Assembly: GCA_029573495.1 (NCBI GenBank)
Contig: JAKQEI010000195.1
Coordinates: 1 to 64,000 of the forward strand
Direction of reading: 5' to 3'
Source: Bacteroidota bacterium
Lineage (GTDB): Bacteria; Bacteroidota; Bacteroidia; Flavobacteriales_F; PHOS-HE28
Length of the DNA stretch: 64,000 bases
Part shown: positions 1-10,383 of the stretch, in pieces
Layout: every line of letters starts with the position of its first letter
Position numbering within the stretch: position 1 is the stretch's first letter
Translations under genes and position numbers: made by a program
The notes under the pieces: model-generated
The model's database searches: none
What the model saw: the letters and a program-made list of their open reading frames with translations, nothing else
What the model was told of the DNA's origin: nothing

Positions 1-92
1 GGAACAAGGCCGAAGAATGGATGGACGACTACAACAACCACAGACCTCATAAAGCGCTCGGCTACCGATCACCGGCGCAAACACAACCCTAA
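1..92 (+). mobile_element. 3' end of IS3-family transposase (OrfB, rve integrase core), cut by the window edge
   Basis: The last 29 codons and TAA stop (3-92) of an integrase-type transposase. The residues W-M-D-D-Y-N-N-H-R-P-H followed by L-G-Y-R-S-P are the usual C-terminal end of the rve core in IS3-family OrfB proteins, where a short Y-N..R-P-H..L-G....P motif closes the domain. The rest of the element lies left of the window, so completeness, OrfA and the left inverted repeat cannot be judged. The right end of the element should fall in 93-175, before the next gene; I could not fix the terminal repeat without the other end. Confidence 0.85.
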
Positions 93-220
93 CACGCCCC
101 TTGGAACCTCCAGTTATGATCGGACCGAAAACAGGGGAAGCCTACACCCACACCCTCGCGTTGACACTTTCCAGCATGGCAAGGCGTTTTCCTCCCGTGC
201 CGCGTCCCACTTTCGCTTCC

Positions 221-1063
221 ATGTTCCGGTGCGTCGTCTTGTTCTGCGCATTCCTGGTTGTCGGTCAGGCTTCGGCCCAGCGCCTGATGGAGCGCAAACG
301 ACCGGACCTGATACCGCTGGATGGTCAAGCGCGCCGCATCGGTTGGTTCGTGGCGCCCGGTCTCACCTACACCCTGCCACGCTTCAACGATGAAGAAGAG
401 GAGGTCTTCCGCCGTGGGGATACCTCCTACGTCGCCACCTATGATCCGAACGGTCGCATCGGCCTCTACCTCGAAGGGGGCCTGTCGTGGTATACCCGCG
501 ATCCGGTGATCGTGGACTACCTCGATCTCGGCATCGCCTACAAGAACCTGCGCGGCCGCGAGGATCTCACCGGTCGTTATGCCATCGCGGACAGTGCCGT
601 GGACCTGACGAACGAAGGCACCTTCGCGGAGCGCCTGCTCACCCTGCACTTCAACGCGAACAAGTTCATCCCTACCTGGCGCTATCAATTCGTGCAGCTC
701 TCGCTCGGCGCCAACGCGGACTTCCGCCTCGGCAGCGACTACGGTCATACCGGCGACTCGCTGTTGAACAGCCATGCCTTCCCTCCCGATCTATGGGGAC
801 AAGTACATTTCAAGGTGGGCTACGGCTTCAAGCTCACGGGCAAGCTCTTTGTCATCCCCACGCTGGAAACACCGGTGTTCAGCATGCAGCCCGCGGACGA
901 CGGCCGCTTCGGGGAACTGCAGTGGTTCAGCAGCGACTACCGCCCCATCATCTTCAGCGTGCGTTTCCTCTTCCTGCGACCGCGCAAAGGCTTCGATTGC
1001 CCTCCGCCCATCAAGCACAAGGGACAGATGAAGAGCTACAAGCAGGACGGGTACCACCCATAG
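221..1063 (+). CDS. Putative secreted/outer-membrane protein, unknown function
   Basis: About 280 residues from ATG 221. That start gives a clean signal peptide: a hydrophobic stretch from V5 to about V14 ending in A-S-A-Q at residues 17-20. In-frame ATG 176 and TTG 101 would add unlikely polar leaders, and TTG 101 would lie in the probable IS end. The mature part alternates aromatic and polar residues with many G-x-Y/F strands and ends with F-S-V-R-F-L-F before a basic tail, as in small outer-membrane beta-barrels. I do not recognise the family. It stands alone between the IS3 remnant and a convergent hydrolase gene. Function unknown; localisation is inferred from the signal peptide. Confidence 0.6.
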   Translation: MFRCVVLFCAFLVVGQASAQRLMERKRPDLIPLDGQARRIGWFVAPGLTYTLPRFNDEEEEVFRRGDTSYVATYDPNGRIGLYLEGGLSWYTRDPVIVDYLDLGIAYKNLRGREDLTGRYAIADSAVDLTNEGTFAERLLTLHFNANKFIPTWRYQFVQLSLGANADFRLGSDYGHTGDSLLNSHAFPPDLWGQVHFKVGYGFKLTGKLFVIPTLETPVFSMQPADDGRFGELQWFSSDYRPIIFSVRFLFLRPRKGFDCPPPIKHKGQMKSYKQDGYHP

Positions 1064-1178
1064 ACAGGAGTACGGCAGGAGCAAGACACACCCAAGCCCC
1101 TCGAAGCGTGGATGGGTGTTCAAGTCGGACTCATCCGACCTCGCAGTCCGGATCGACCCTGTCCCAGCCACCTCACAC

Positions 1179-1814
1179 TCACCGCAGGAAGGGATTGCTC
1201 CGCTTCTCCCGCCCGATGGTCGTTTCCGGGCCGTGACCGCTGTACACCACCACCTCATCGCCGAGCGGGAAGAGCTGCTCGCGGATGCTGCGCAGCAAGG
1301 TGTCGGTATCCCCACCGGGCAGGTCCGTGCGGCCGATGCTGTTCTGGAACAACACGTCGCCACTGAGGACGAAGGGACCGGCTGCGTGGTACAAGGCGAT
1401 GTGCCCGGGCGCATGACCCGGCACGAAGAGCACCTTCAATTCCTCCTTGCCCAGTGTGATCGTCGATCCCTCGGTGATGAGATCCTTGGGCTCAGGAGCA
1501 GGGTCGTAAGGGACACCGTACATCTGCGCGGTGCGTTCGCCCATGGCCAGCGTGGGCAGGTCGGCGCGGTGCACTTCGGGCAGCAGGCCATACCGGTCAT
1601 GCATCCAAGCACAGCCGAGAATATGGTCGATGTGCGCATGGGTGAGCACAAGACGGACCGGGGTCAGCGCGTTCTGCCGGAGGTATTCCTCCAGTTCGCG
1701 TTGCTCCTGGCGGTTCCAACATCCCGGATCCACCACGATCGCTTCGGTGCCATCGTGCACCACATAGGTGTTCTCCTGGAAGGGGTTGAAGGTGAACTTG
1801 GCGATGCGTAGCAT
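1179..1814 (-). CDS. MBL-fold metallo-hydrolase (glyoxalase II-like)
   Basis: 211 residues, complete. The dinuclear zinc motif H-A-H-I-D-H is at residues 59-64, with H137 in G-H-A-P-G-H, D153 in S-G-D and H194 in S-G-H-G; together these form the standard metallo-beta-lactamase ligand set. The short length without the large helical C-terminal domain of hydroxyacylglutathione hydrolase matches the YcbL-type glyoxalase II subgroup common in bacteria. The substrate, probably a thioester, is inferred. An exact TAnnTTTG promoter element lies upstream (1863-1870, minus). It is divergent from the TolB-like gene and convergent with the preceding gene. ATG at 1814 is the natural start because it opens at the first beta strand; no SD sequence is visible. 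Confidence 0.88.
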   Translation of the reverse strand: MLRIAKFTFNPFQENTYVVHDGTEAIVVDPGCWNRQEQRELEEYLRQNALTPVRLVLTHAHIDHILGCAWMHDRYGLLPEVHRADLPTLAMGERTAQMYGVPYDPAPEPKDLITEGSTITLGKEELKVLFVPGHAPGHIALYHAAGPFVLSGDVLFQNSIGRTDLPGGDTDTLLRSIREQLFPLGDEVVVYSGHGPETTIGREKRSNPFLR

Positions 1815-1862
1815 GGTCGGAATTACCCGAAATTCGCACCTCGCGCTCGGTCCCGGGCGGTT

Positions 1863-1870
1863 CAAAGCTA
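1863..1870 (-). promoter_or_regulatory. Bacteroidota -7 promoter element for the MBL hydrolase
   Basis: Reads TAGCTTTG on the minus strand, an exact match to TAnnTTTG, about 50 bases before the ATG. No clear TTG at the -33 position. It overlaps the leader region of the divergent gene at 1890. Confidence 0.5.
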
Positions 1871-1889
1871 ACTTCAACCCGTGCGCGCA

Positions 1890-4800
1890 ATGTTCCGCTC
1901 GTTCCAGACCCATCGCCTGGCCGCCATGCTGGCCTTGGTGGGGATGGTCGCGCTGCCCGCCACCGCGCAGTTCTACTCCGGTTCTCAGCAGGAGTACGGG
2001 AAGAACCGGGTGCAGTATCAGGACTTCCTCTGGCAGCAATACCGCTTCAAGGGCATGGAGGTCTTCTTCTACAAGGAGGGCCGGGACCTCGCCCGTTACG
2101 TGGCACAGGCCGCCATCGTGCACCAGAAGGAACTGGAGAAGCGGTTCGACTTCGTGCTGGATGAGCGGCTCCAGTTCATCGTGTACAACTCGCTCACCGA
2201 CTTCCGGCAGAGCAACATCGGTATCTCGGGGGTCGACGGTCAGCAGAACATCGGTGGTCTCACCCGCATCGTGGGCACCAAGATCTTCGTCTACTACGAA
2301 GGGGATCACGTCCTGCTCGATCAGCAGATCCGATCGGGGATCGCGCATGTGATCGTGGACCAGATGATGTTCGGCGGCAACTGGCGCGACATGCTCAAGA
2401 GCTCCACGTTCATGAGCCTGCCGGACTGGTACACCGATGGGATCATCTCCTACCATTCGCGCTCCTGGGATGCCGAGTTGAACAACCGGATCCGGGATGG
2501 GGTGATGAGCGGTCGTTACGACAAGTTCAATCGGATCCAGGGCGAGGAGTCCAAGTATGCGGGCCACATGATCTGGAAGTACGTGGCGGACGTGTACGGT
2601 CAGGGTGTGATCCCGAACATCCTTTACATGACCCGTGTGAGCCGTAATCCCGAGAGCGGCTTCCTCTTCGTGCTCGGTGTTTCACTGAAGACCCTGACGC
2701 AGGAATGCCTCGCTTACTACAAGGGCCGCTTTGCCGAGGAGGACCGCTTCCGCAAGGAGATCACGCTGGAGGAGCTTCCCATACGCACCAAACGTTCCCG
2801 GGCGTACAGTCAGTTCAAACAGAGCCCCAACGGCCGCTACCTCGCCTGGGTGAGCAATGAGCTGGGGCAGTACAAGGTGTGGGTGTATGAGATCGCGACG
2901 AAGAAGGTGAAGCGGATCGTGAAGGGCGAGAAGAAGCTGGAGCGCATCGTGGACCGCAGCTTCCCCGTGCTGGCCTGGCACCCGAACAGTCAGGTGCTCA
3001 GCTATGCATTGGAGCGGAAAGGTGAGCTCTTCCTCCGATCCTACACCCTGGAGAACGGCCGCACCGAGGAGCGACCGGTCTTTCTTCTGGAGAAGATACT
3101 CGACATGTCCTACAGCCCGGATGGTCGGAACATGGTCTTCAGTGCGGTTCGTGATGGGCGGACGGACCTGTACTATTACTACCTGATCGGCAACCGCCAG
3201 GAGCAGCTCACGGATGACCAGTTCGATGACCTGGATCCCCGCTTCGTGGATGACGGTCGGCGCATCATCTTCAGCAGCGACCGGCAGGACGATACGCTTC
3301 GTGCCAACGCCGATGTCGCCCTGGTGAACGGTCAGAAGGACATCTACCTCTTCGACCTCGAAACGCGCTCCAACCTCCTTACCCGGCTTTCGGCCACGCC
3401 GGAGATCGACGAGCGCCAGCCGGCCCAGTACGACAGTACCAGCTACACCTACCTGAGCGATGCGGATGGCATCCAGGACCGCTTCATCGTGCGCTACGAC
3501 AGCACCATCAGCCATATCGATACGGTGATCCATTACCGGTACTTCACGGTGGAGAAGAGGCTTACCGAGTTGCGTCGGTCCCTGTTGGAACAGGATGTGA
3601 ACGCGGGGCGCGGACGCTATACGCAGCTGCAGTACCGCGATGGTCGCTATCACTTCTATGCCGGTCGGATCGGTGATGACCGGTCCGCGGAGGGCGGCGC
3701 CATAGCGCCTGGCGATCCCGACGAACGGGTGACCGCCCCCACATCGCTGACCGATGACATGAGCCCTGTGGTGAAGGTGCCACCGCGTGATCCGCGACCG
3801 ACAGGAGAGGGCGCCATCGATGTGCGCAACTACGTGTTCTCGGATGAGCCTGGACAGGCAACGACCCCGCAGGGGCGGCACGGCGGTCAGCAGGGACCCG
3901 ACCAGGTGCAGGCGACCCCGCAGGACTCTGCTGCCACAAAGCCCTTCGCCTATCCCGACCAGCGCAACTACAACGTGAACTTCGCCATCGATGGGGTGGT
4001 GACCCAGTTGGACAACTCGTTCTCCAATCAGTTCTACCAGCCCTTCATCGGTCCCGGTTCCTTGAACCCGGGTCTGAGCGGACTCACCCGCATGGGCATC
4101 AGCGACCTGTTCGAGGATCACCGCATCGTCGGTGGCTTCCGGCTCGCGCTGGACCTCAACAACAATGACTACCTGATCGCCTACGAGAACCTGAAACGTA
4201 GGCTGGACAAGCGCTTCTCCTTTCAGCGGCAGGCCTACCAGAACATCACCGACTTCGGCGTTGAGAAGGTGAGCACCCACAACGTCCGCTACCAGGTGAG
4301 CTGGCCCTTCAGCGAACTGGCGAGCATCCGGGCCTCGGTCATGTACCGCAACGATCGTCGCGTGATCCAGGCCATCGACCCGCTGAGCCTGCGTGAACCG
4401 AACACGTACGACCACATGGCCGGTGCCAAGCTCGAGTACATCTACGACAGCAGCTTGCCGCGCGGACTCAACCTCTGGACCGGCTGGAAGCTGAAGTTCT
4501 TCGCGGAGTATTACCAGCAACCCGAGAACCGCAGCGACATGCAGGTGGTGGGCATGGACCTGCGCCACAGCCTGAAGATCCACCGCGAGATGATCTGGGT
4601 GGCACGCCTGGCCGGTAGCAGTTCCTTCGGCAGTCGGAAAGTCGCCTATTTCCTGGGTGGTGTGGACAACTGGCTATTCGCCAAGGTGGACAATTCGATC
4701 CCCATCGACTTCACCCAGAACTACTTCTACCAGTCCATGGCGGTGCCCATGCGTGGCTTCTTCTACAACGCACGCAACGGAAGCAGTTTCGGTGTGTTCA

Positions 4801-5141
4801 ACACCGAGGTGCGTGTGCCCATCTTCCGTTACCTCATCAACAAGCCGATCCGCTCCGACCTCATCCATAACTTCCAAGTGGTGGGCTTCGGCGATGTCGG
4901 TTCCGCGTGGACCGGAACACAGCCGTATTCGGAGGACAACAGCTTCAATCGGGTCATCATCCGTCGCAATCCCCTCACCATCACCCTCGACAGCAAACGT
5001 GAACCGGTGGTGGCGGCATACGGCTTCGGCTTGCGCACGCGGCTGCTCGGCTACTTCGTGCGCGCCGATTGGGCCTGGGGTATCGATGATGGCGTGATAC
5101 AGCCGCGTGTCTTCCACTTCTCCCTAAGCCTCGATATCTGA
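1890..5141 (+). CDS. Surface protein: inactive gluzincin-like domain + TolB/WD40 propeller + outer-membrane barrel
   Basis: 1083 residues from ATG 1890 (an in-frame GTG at 1881 adds three). A signal peptide ends near A-T-A-Q. Residues about 30-300 look like a peptidase-MA-type fold: L-P-D-W-Y-T-D-G-I resembles the W-x-x-E-G-x-A helix, but the zinc motif HExxH is replaced by S-G-I-A-H (bases 2334-2348), so catalysis is unlikely. Residues about 310-480 hold several PD40/TolB-type repeats (S-P-N-G-R, S-P-D-G-R, F-S-S-D-R). A polar linker rich in Asp, Pro and Gln follows, and the last 400 residues look like a BamA/D15-like barrel ending F-H-F-S-L-S-L-D-I. It overlaps the next gene by one base and likely heads an operon. 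Role unknown; outer-membrane location inferred. Confidence 0.75.
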   Translation: MFRSFQTHRLAAMLALVGMVALPATAQFYSGSQQEYGKNRVQYQDFLWQQYRFKGMEVFFYKEGRDLARYVAQAAIVHQKELEKRFDFVLDERLQFIVYNSLTDFRQSNIGISGVDGQQNIGGLTRIVGTKIFVYYEGDHVLLDQQIRSGIAHVIVDQMMFGGNWRDMLKSSTFMSLPDWYTDGIISYHSRSWDAELNNRIRDGVMSGRYDKFNRIQGEESKYAGHMIWKYVADVYGQGVIPNILYMTRVSRNPESGFLFVLGVSLKTLTQECLAYYKGRFAEEDRFRKEITLEELPIRTKRSRAYSQFKQSPNGRYLAWVSNELGQYKVWVYEIATKKVKRIVKGEKKLERIVDRSFPVLAWHPNSQVLSYALERKGELFLRSYTLENGRTEERPVFLLEKILDMSYSPDGRNMVFSAVRDGRTDLYYYYLIGNRQEQLTDDQFDDLDPRFVDDGRRIIFSSDRQDDTLRANADVALVNGQKDIYLFDLETRSNLLTRLSATPEIDERQPAQYDSTSYTYLSDADGIQDRFIVRYDSTISHIDTVIHYRYFTVEKRLTELRRSLLEQDVNAGRGRYTQLQYRDGRYHFYAGRIGDDRSAEGGAIAPGDPDERVTAPTSLTDDMSPVVKVPPRDPRPTGEGAIDVRNYVFSDEPGQATTPQGRHGGQQGPDQVQATPQDSAATKPFAYPDQRNYNVNFAIDGVVTQLDNSFSNQFYQPFIGPGSLNPGLSGLTRMGISDLFEDHRIVGGFRLALDLNNNDYLIAYENLKRRLDKRFSFQRQAYQNITDFGVEKVSTHNVRYQVSWPFSELASIRASVMYRNDRRVIQAIDPLSLREPNTYDHMAGAKLEYIYDSSLPRGLNLWTGWKLKFFAEYYQQPENRSDMQVVGMDLRHSLKIHREMIWVARLAGSSSFGSRKVAYFLGGVDNWLFAKVDNSIPIDFTQNYFYQSMAVPMRGFFYNARNGSSFGVFNTEVRVPIFRYLINKPIRSDLIHNFQVVGFGDVGSAWTGTQPYSEDNSFNRVIIRRNPLTITLDSKREPVVAAYGFGLRTRLLGYFVRADWAWGIDDGVIQPRVFHFSLSLDI

Positions 5142-5515
5142 TGACACTGGACGTCCAATCCATCGTGCTTCTTCTCCTTGTCGGCCTTGTGGCCGGTGTC
5201 CTCAGTGGCTTCGTCGGCATCGGAGGCGGTGTGATCATGGTACCGGCACTGATCTGGCTGCTCAGCTATTCCCAACAACAGGCACAGGGCACGAGCCTGG
5301 CCGTGCTGATGTTCCCGGTCGTCTTCCTGGCGGTGCGCAACTATTACAAGGCCGGTGCGATAGACCCCAAGGTGGTGGGCTTCATCGCCGTCGCTTTCGT
5401 GGTCGGTTCCTACTTCGGTAGCAAATGGTCACTGGCCCTGCCCATGGAGACCGTACGCAAGGTCTTCGGTGCGGTGATCCTGCTCGTGGCCCTCAAGATG
5501 ATCTTCAGCAAGTGA
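5141..5515 (+). CDS. Half-length TauE/SafE-family membrane protein (sulfite exporter family)
   Basis: 124 residues with four hydrophobic segments. The N-terminal G-x-x-S-G-F-V-G-I-G-G-G motif is typical of the TauE/SafE (DUF81) family, permeases for organosulfonates, sulfite or related anions. Normal family members have about 250 residues made of two inverted halves; this gene encodes only one half, so a working protein would have to dimerise. There is no frameshift: it starts at ATG 5141 overlapping the upstream stop by one base and ends overlapping the next start. Translational coupling with both neighbours argues it is a real short gene. Substrate unknown. Confidence 0.8.
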   Translation: MTLDVQSIVLLLLVGLVAGVLSGFVGIGGGVIMVPALIWLLSYSQQQAQGTSLAVLMFPVVFLAVRNYYKAGAIDPKVVGFIAVAFVVGSYFGSKWSLALPMETVRKVFGAVILLVALKMIFSK

Positions 5516-6723
5516 TCGATCGCATCAAGTCGACAGTGGCCGCTTTGGAAGCCGACATGATCGGCTGGCGCCGCCACCTCCATCAACACCCCGAACTCTC
5601 GTTCCATGAGACGAGCACCGTGCGTTTCGTCGTGGACGAGCTGCGGAAAGAGGGCATCGAGGTGCGCGATGGGGTGGGGAGGCTCACGCCGGATGCGCCG
5701 GGTACCGGAGCGATCGCATTCGTACGCGGGGAGAAGGGGAAGGACAAGGCCTGCATCGCCCTGCGCGCCGATATGGACGCCCTGCCGATCACTGAAGTGG
5801 GCAAGGAGGGCTATTGCTCGAAGAACCCCGGGGTGATGCACGCCTGTGGTCATGATGCGCATACGGCCATGGTGCTGGGCGCCGGCATCGCGCTGCACCG
5901 CCTTCGCCAGGAGTGGAGCGGGACCGTCATGTTGGTGTTCCAGCCGGGCGAGGAGAAGGAACCTGGCGGCGCTTCCTTGCTGGTGAAGGAAGGGGTGTTC
6001 AACGATCCGAAGCCTTCCGGGATCCTCGGTCAGCACGTGACACCTGAATTGCCCATTGGCAAGGTTGGCTTCCGTTCCGGTCCGTTCATGGCGGCGGCGG
6101 ATGAGCTATACATCACCGTGAAAGGTCGTGGCGGTCACGCCGGTTCGCCGCACCTGTGCATTGATCCCGTACCCATCGCAGCGCAACTGATACTCGCCCT
6201 GCAGCAGATGGTGAGCCGCCGCAACAAGCCCGGTCAGCCCATGGTGCTGTCCTTGGGCAAGGTGATCGCCAACGGCGCGACCAATATCATCCCCGATGAA
6301 GTGCGGATCGAAGGCACCATGCGCACCTTCGATGAAGGCTGGCGATCGGAGCTGCACAGGATGCTTCCGGACCTGGTGCGCAGTACATGTGAAGCCCTGG
6401 GCGCCACGGTGGAGTTCACGCTCGTGAAGGGGTCGCCGGTGGTCAAGAACGATCCGGAGCTCACCGCGCGCATCCGTGCTGCGGCCGTGGACTTCATCGG
6501 CGGATCGAACGTTGTGGACATGGACATCCGCATGGGGGCTGAGGACTTCGCCTATTACACCCACGTGATGCCCGGTTGCTTCTTCCGGCTCGGGACGGGG
6601 AACCCGGCCAAGCCGGGAACCCAGAGCGGCCTTCACCGCGCAGAGATGGACATTGATGAGGATGCCCTCGCGATCGGTGCAGGGATGATGGCGTGGGGGG
6701 CGATCATTGAACTGGAGGGTTGA
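5512..6723 (+). CDS. M20-family metal-dependent amidohydrolase/peptidase (hippurate hydrolase-like)
   Basis: 403 residues from GTG 5512, which overlaps the upstream TGA (GTGA arrangement). Starting further upstream would add 29 residues that read through the TauE gene, so GTG is preferred. Family motifs: R-R-H-L-H-Q-H-P-E-L-S near residue 20, the metal site M-H-A-C-G-H-D-A-H-T, the acidic pair Q-P-G-E-E-K, G-G-H-A-G at the dimerisation lid, and M-G-A-E-D-F-A-Y-Y near the C-terminus. Members hydrolyse N-acyl amino acids or related amides in the cytoplasm. The exact substrate is not predictable. Third gene of the chained 1890-6723 operon. Confidence 0.9.
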   Translation: MIDRIKSTVAALEADMIGWRRHLHQHPELSFHETSTVRFVVDELRKEGIEVRDGVGRLTPDAPGTGAIAFVRGEKGKDKACIALRADMDALPITEVGKEGYCSKNPGVMHACGHDAHTAMVLGAGIALHRLRQEWSGTVMLVFQPGEEKEPGGASLLVKEGVFNDPKPSGILGQHVTPELPIGKVGFRSGPFMAAADELYITVKGRGGHAGSPHLCIDPVPIAAQLILALQQMVSRRNKPGQPMVLSLGKVIANGATNIIPDEVRIEGTMRTFDEGWRSELHRMLPDLVRSTCEALGATVEFTLVKGSPVVKNDPELTARIRAAAVDFIGGSNVVDMDIRMGAEDFAYYTHVMPGCFFRLGTGNPAKPGTQSGLHRAEMDIDEDALAIGAGMMAWGAIIELEG

Positions 6724-6726
6724 AGA

Positions 6727-7062
6727 TCAAGCGACGATGATGTCGTCCACCTCGATCACCGGTCTTCCGTCCTTGCTGTGAACGGTCAGCTCCACCGTGT
6801 TCGAAGTACGGCCACGCGCCGTCCATAGGTCAAGACGCAGGTTGAAGGCGCCCGGCCAGTTGCGTACCGGGGTGATCCGAAGCTCACGCCACACGTTCTC
6901 AGGCGGCATCACCAACGTGCTGCCTACATCATCCACCGCGCCCTCCATGTCGTCCGCGCTCAAGCCCTCGCCGCCCGAGGCTTCCTCCAATTCATCGAAA
7001 CGGCGCTCAACGAGCAGCCTCATCACATGCTTGGCGACGAGTGTGAGGTCGTTGGGGCTCAT
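6727..7062 (-). CDS. Small conserved-looking hypothetical protein, 111 residues
   Basis: An acidic helical N-terminal half (residues 1-50: L-V-A-K-H-V-M-R-L-L-V-E-R-R then a Glu/Asp-rich stretch) is followed by a beta-rich half (N-L-R-L-D-L-W-T, V-E-L-T-V-H) ending D-D-I-I-V-A. No signal peptide or membrane segment. It resembles small cytosolic proteins of the DUF7668 type, but this is only a resemblance by eye. It lies three bases from the stop of the convergent M20 gene and 82 bases downstream of recQ on the same strand. Function unknown. Confidence 0.6.
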   Translation of the reverse strand: MSPNDLTLVAKHVMRLLVERRFDELEEASGGEGLSADDMEGAVDDVGSTLVMPPENVWRELRITPVRNWPGAFNLRLDLWTARGRTSNTVELTVHSKDGRPVIEVDDIIVA

Positions 7063-7074
7063 CTGATGTCATTT

Positions 7075-7136
7075 GGCAGGAGCAGTAGTGGTTGGCAACG
7101 GCGCACCGGATCATTGACCCTCCGCCTGCTCCTGCC
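7075..7136. repeat. 11-bp perfect inverted repeat between recQ and the small hypothetical gene
   Basis: Arms GGCAGGAGCAG (7075-7085) and CTGCTCCTGCC (7126-7136) are exact complements separated by 40 bases. It lies just downstream of the recQ stop and upstream of the 7062 start on the minus strand, so it could act as a recQ terminator/attenuator with a long loop or as an operator. No U-tract is visible. Confidence 0.45.
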
Positions 7137-7144
7137 CCTTGCAC

Positions 7145-9328
<2,184 letters not shown>

Positions 9329-9507
9329 TACAGTGGCGGCGGGAGGAATAGGCCGCGCTTTGATTGCGAGCTTAAATGTACGGTGCGCGACTTTTCCGGA
9401 CCAGTATTATTATGTCTACTTAACGATCGTGGGTTTCCCACCGATAGGGTGCCCAAGGGTCGTTGAAAACTGAGGCCGGCAGGCCGAAAGCCCCAAGGAC
9501 CCGCGGC

Positions 9508-9515
9508 TATCTTTG
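9508..9515 (+). promoter_or_regulatory. Bacteroidota -7 promoter element for the tatC operon
   Basis: TATCTTTG, exact TAnnTTTG, about 46 bases before the tatC ATG in the recQ/tatC divergent spacer (9329-9561). The rest of the spacer is AT-richer near 9400-9425; nothing else was recognised in it. Confidence 0.5.
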
Positions 9516-9561
9516 GCCCACGCGGCTCCAAGCTTTGGCCTCATCCCGTAACAGTCAGGAA

Positions 9562-10383
9562 ATGACCTTCCTGGAGCACCTCGAAGAGCTCCGGTGGACC
9601 TTGGTGCGCGCAGCGATCGCCATCGCCCTTGGTATGGTCGCCTGCTTCATCGCCAAGGATCTCCTCTTCGATACGGTGATCCTGGCTCCCAAGGATGCCT
9701 CCTTCATCACCTACCGCGCCATGTGCGCCTTGGGCCACCGCTTGGGCATGGGCGATGCCATGTGCGTGGGCGATCTGGTGTTCACGTTGCAGAACATCAG
9801 TATGAGCGGCCAGTTCTTCACACACCTGATCGTCTCCTTCGTGGGTGGCTTCATCATCGCATTCCCATATGTGCTTTGGGAGATCTGGCGCTTCATCGCC
9901 CCTGGCCTGCACGATTCCGAGAAAGGCTCCGTGGGTGGGCTGGTCTTTTCCGCGTCCATCCTCTTCCTCTTCGGGGTGGCCTTCGGCTACTTCCTGCTCG
10001 CCCCGCTCAGCATCCAGTTCTTCGGCACCTACCAGGTGAGCACCACCGTACAGAACACCGTGGCATTGGACAGCTACATCGCCATGGTCACCTCCGTGAC
10101 GCTCTGGACCGGTCTGGTCTTCGAACTGCCCTTGGTCATCCTTTTCCTCACGCGTGCCGGCCTCATCACCCCCGCCATCCTGCGCACCTACCGCAAGCAT
10201 GCCTTCGTGGGGATCCTGATCATCTCGGCGATCCTGACCCCACCGGACGTTGTGAGCCAGTTGATCGTCTCCGGTCCACTGATGCTGCTTTACGAGTTCG
10301 GCATCCTCATCTCCTCCCGCACCGTGAAACGCATGGAACGCGCGGCACAGACCCGTGCCGTGCAGCAACGAACCACCCGATGA
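9562..10383 (+). CDS. tatC: Twin-arginine translocase subunit TatC
   Basis: 273 residues from ATG 9562, chosen because the family motif F-L-E-H-L-E-E-L-R (3-11) follows directly; a TTG at 9463 would add 33 unlikely residues. Six hydrophobic segments lie at about 16-32, 88-108, 124-147, 172-196, 214-227 and 232-251. Hallmarks include F-P-Y-V-L-W-E-I-W-R-F-I-x-P-G-L (101-116) and the conserved Glu in F-E-L-P (187-190). TatC recognises the twin-arginine signal and with TatA exports folded proteins across the inner membrane; no tatA is in this window. There is a periplasmic insertion at about 45-80. The stop overlaps the start of the next gene, so it is part of a tatC-DUF5686-lptB operon. Confidence 0.96.
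   Translation: MTFLEHLEELRWTLVRAAIAIALGMVACFIAKDLLFDTVILAPKDASFITYRAMCALGHRLGMGDAMCVGDLVFTLQNISMSGQFFTHLIVSFVGGFIIAFPYVLWEIWRFIAPGLHDSEKGSVGGLVFSASILFLFGVAFGYFLLAPLSIQFFGTYQVSTTVQNTVALDSYIAMVTSVTLWTGLVFELPLVILFLTRAGLITPAILRTYRKHAFVGILIISAILTPPDVVSQLIVSGPLMLLYEFGILISSRTVKRMERAAQTRAVQQRTTR

Noticed and set aside
1124-1139. 6-bp hairpin GTCGGA/TCCGAC between two convergent genes
   Set aside because: Too short and without a U-tract to call as a terminator.
2682-4583. Long open frame on the minus strand inside the TolB/barrel gene
   Set aside because: It lies antisense to a gene with clear signal peptide and domain order, and its translation is low-complexity His/Val/Gly as expected for the shadow of a GC-rich gene.
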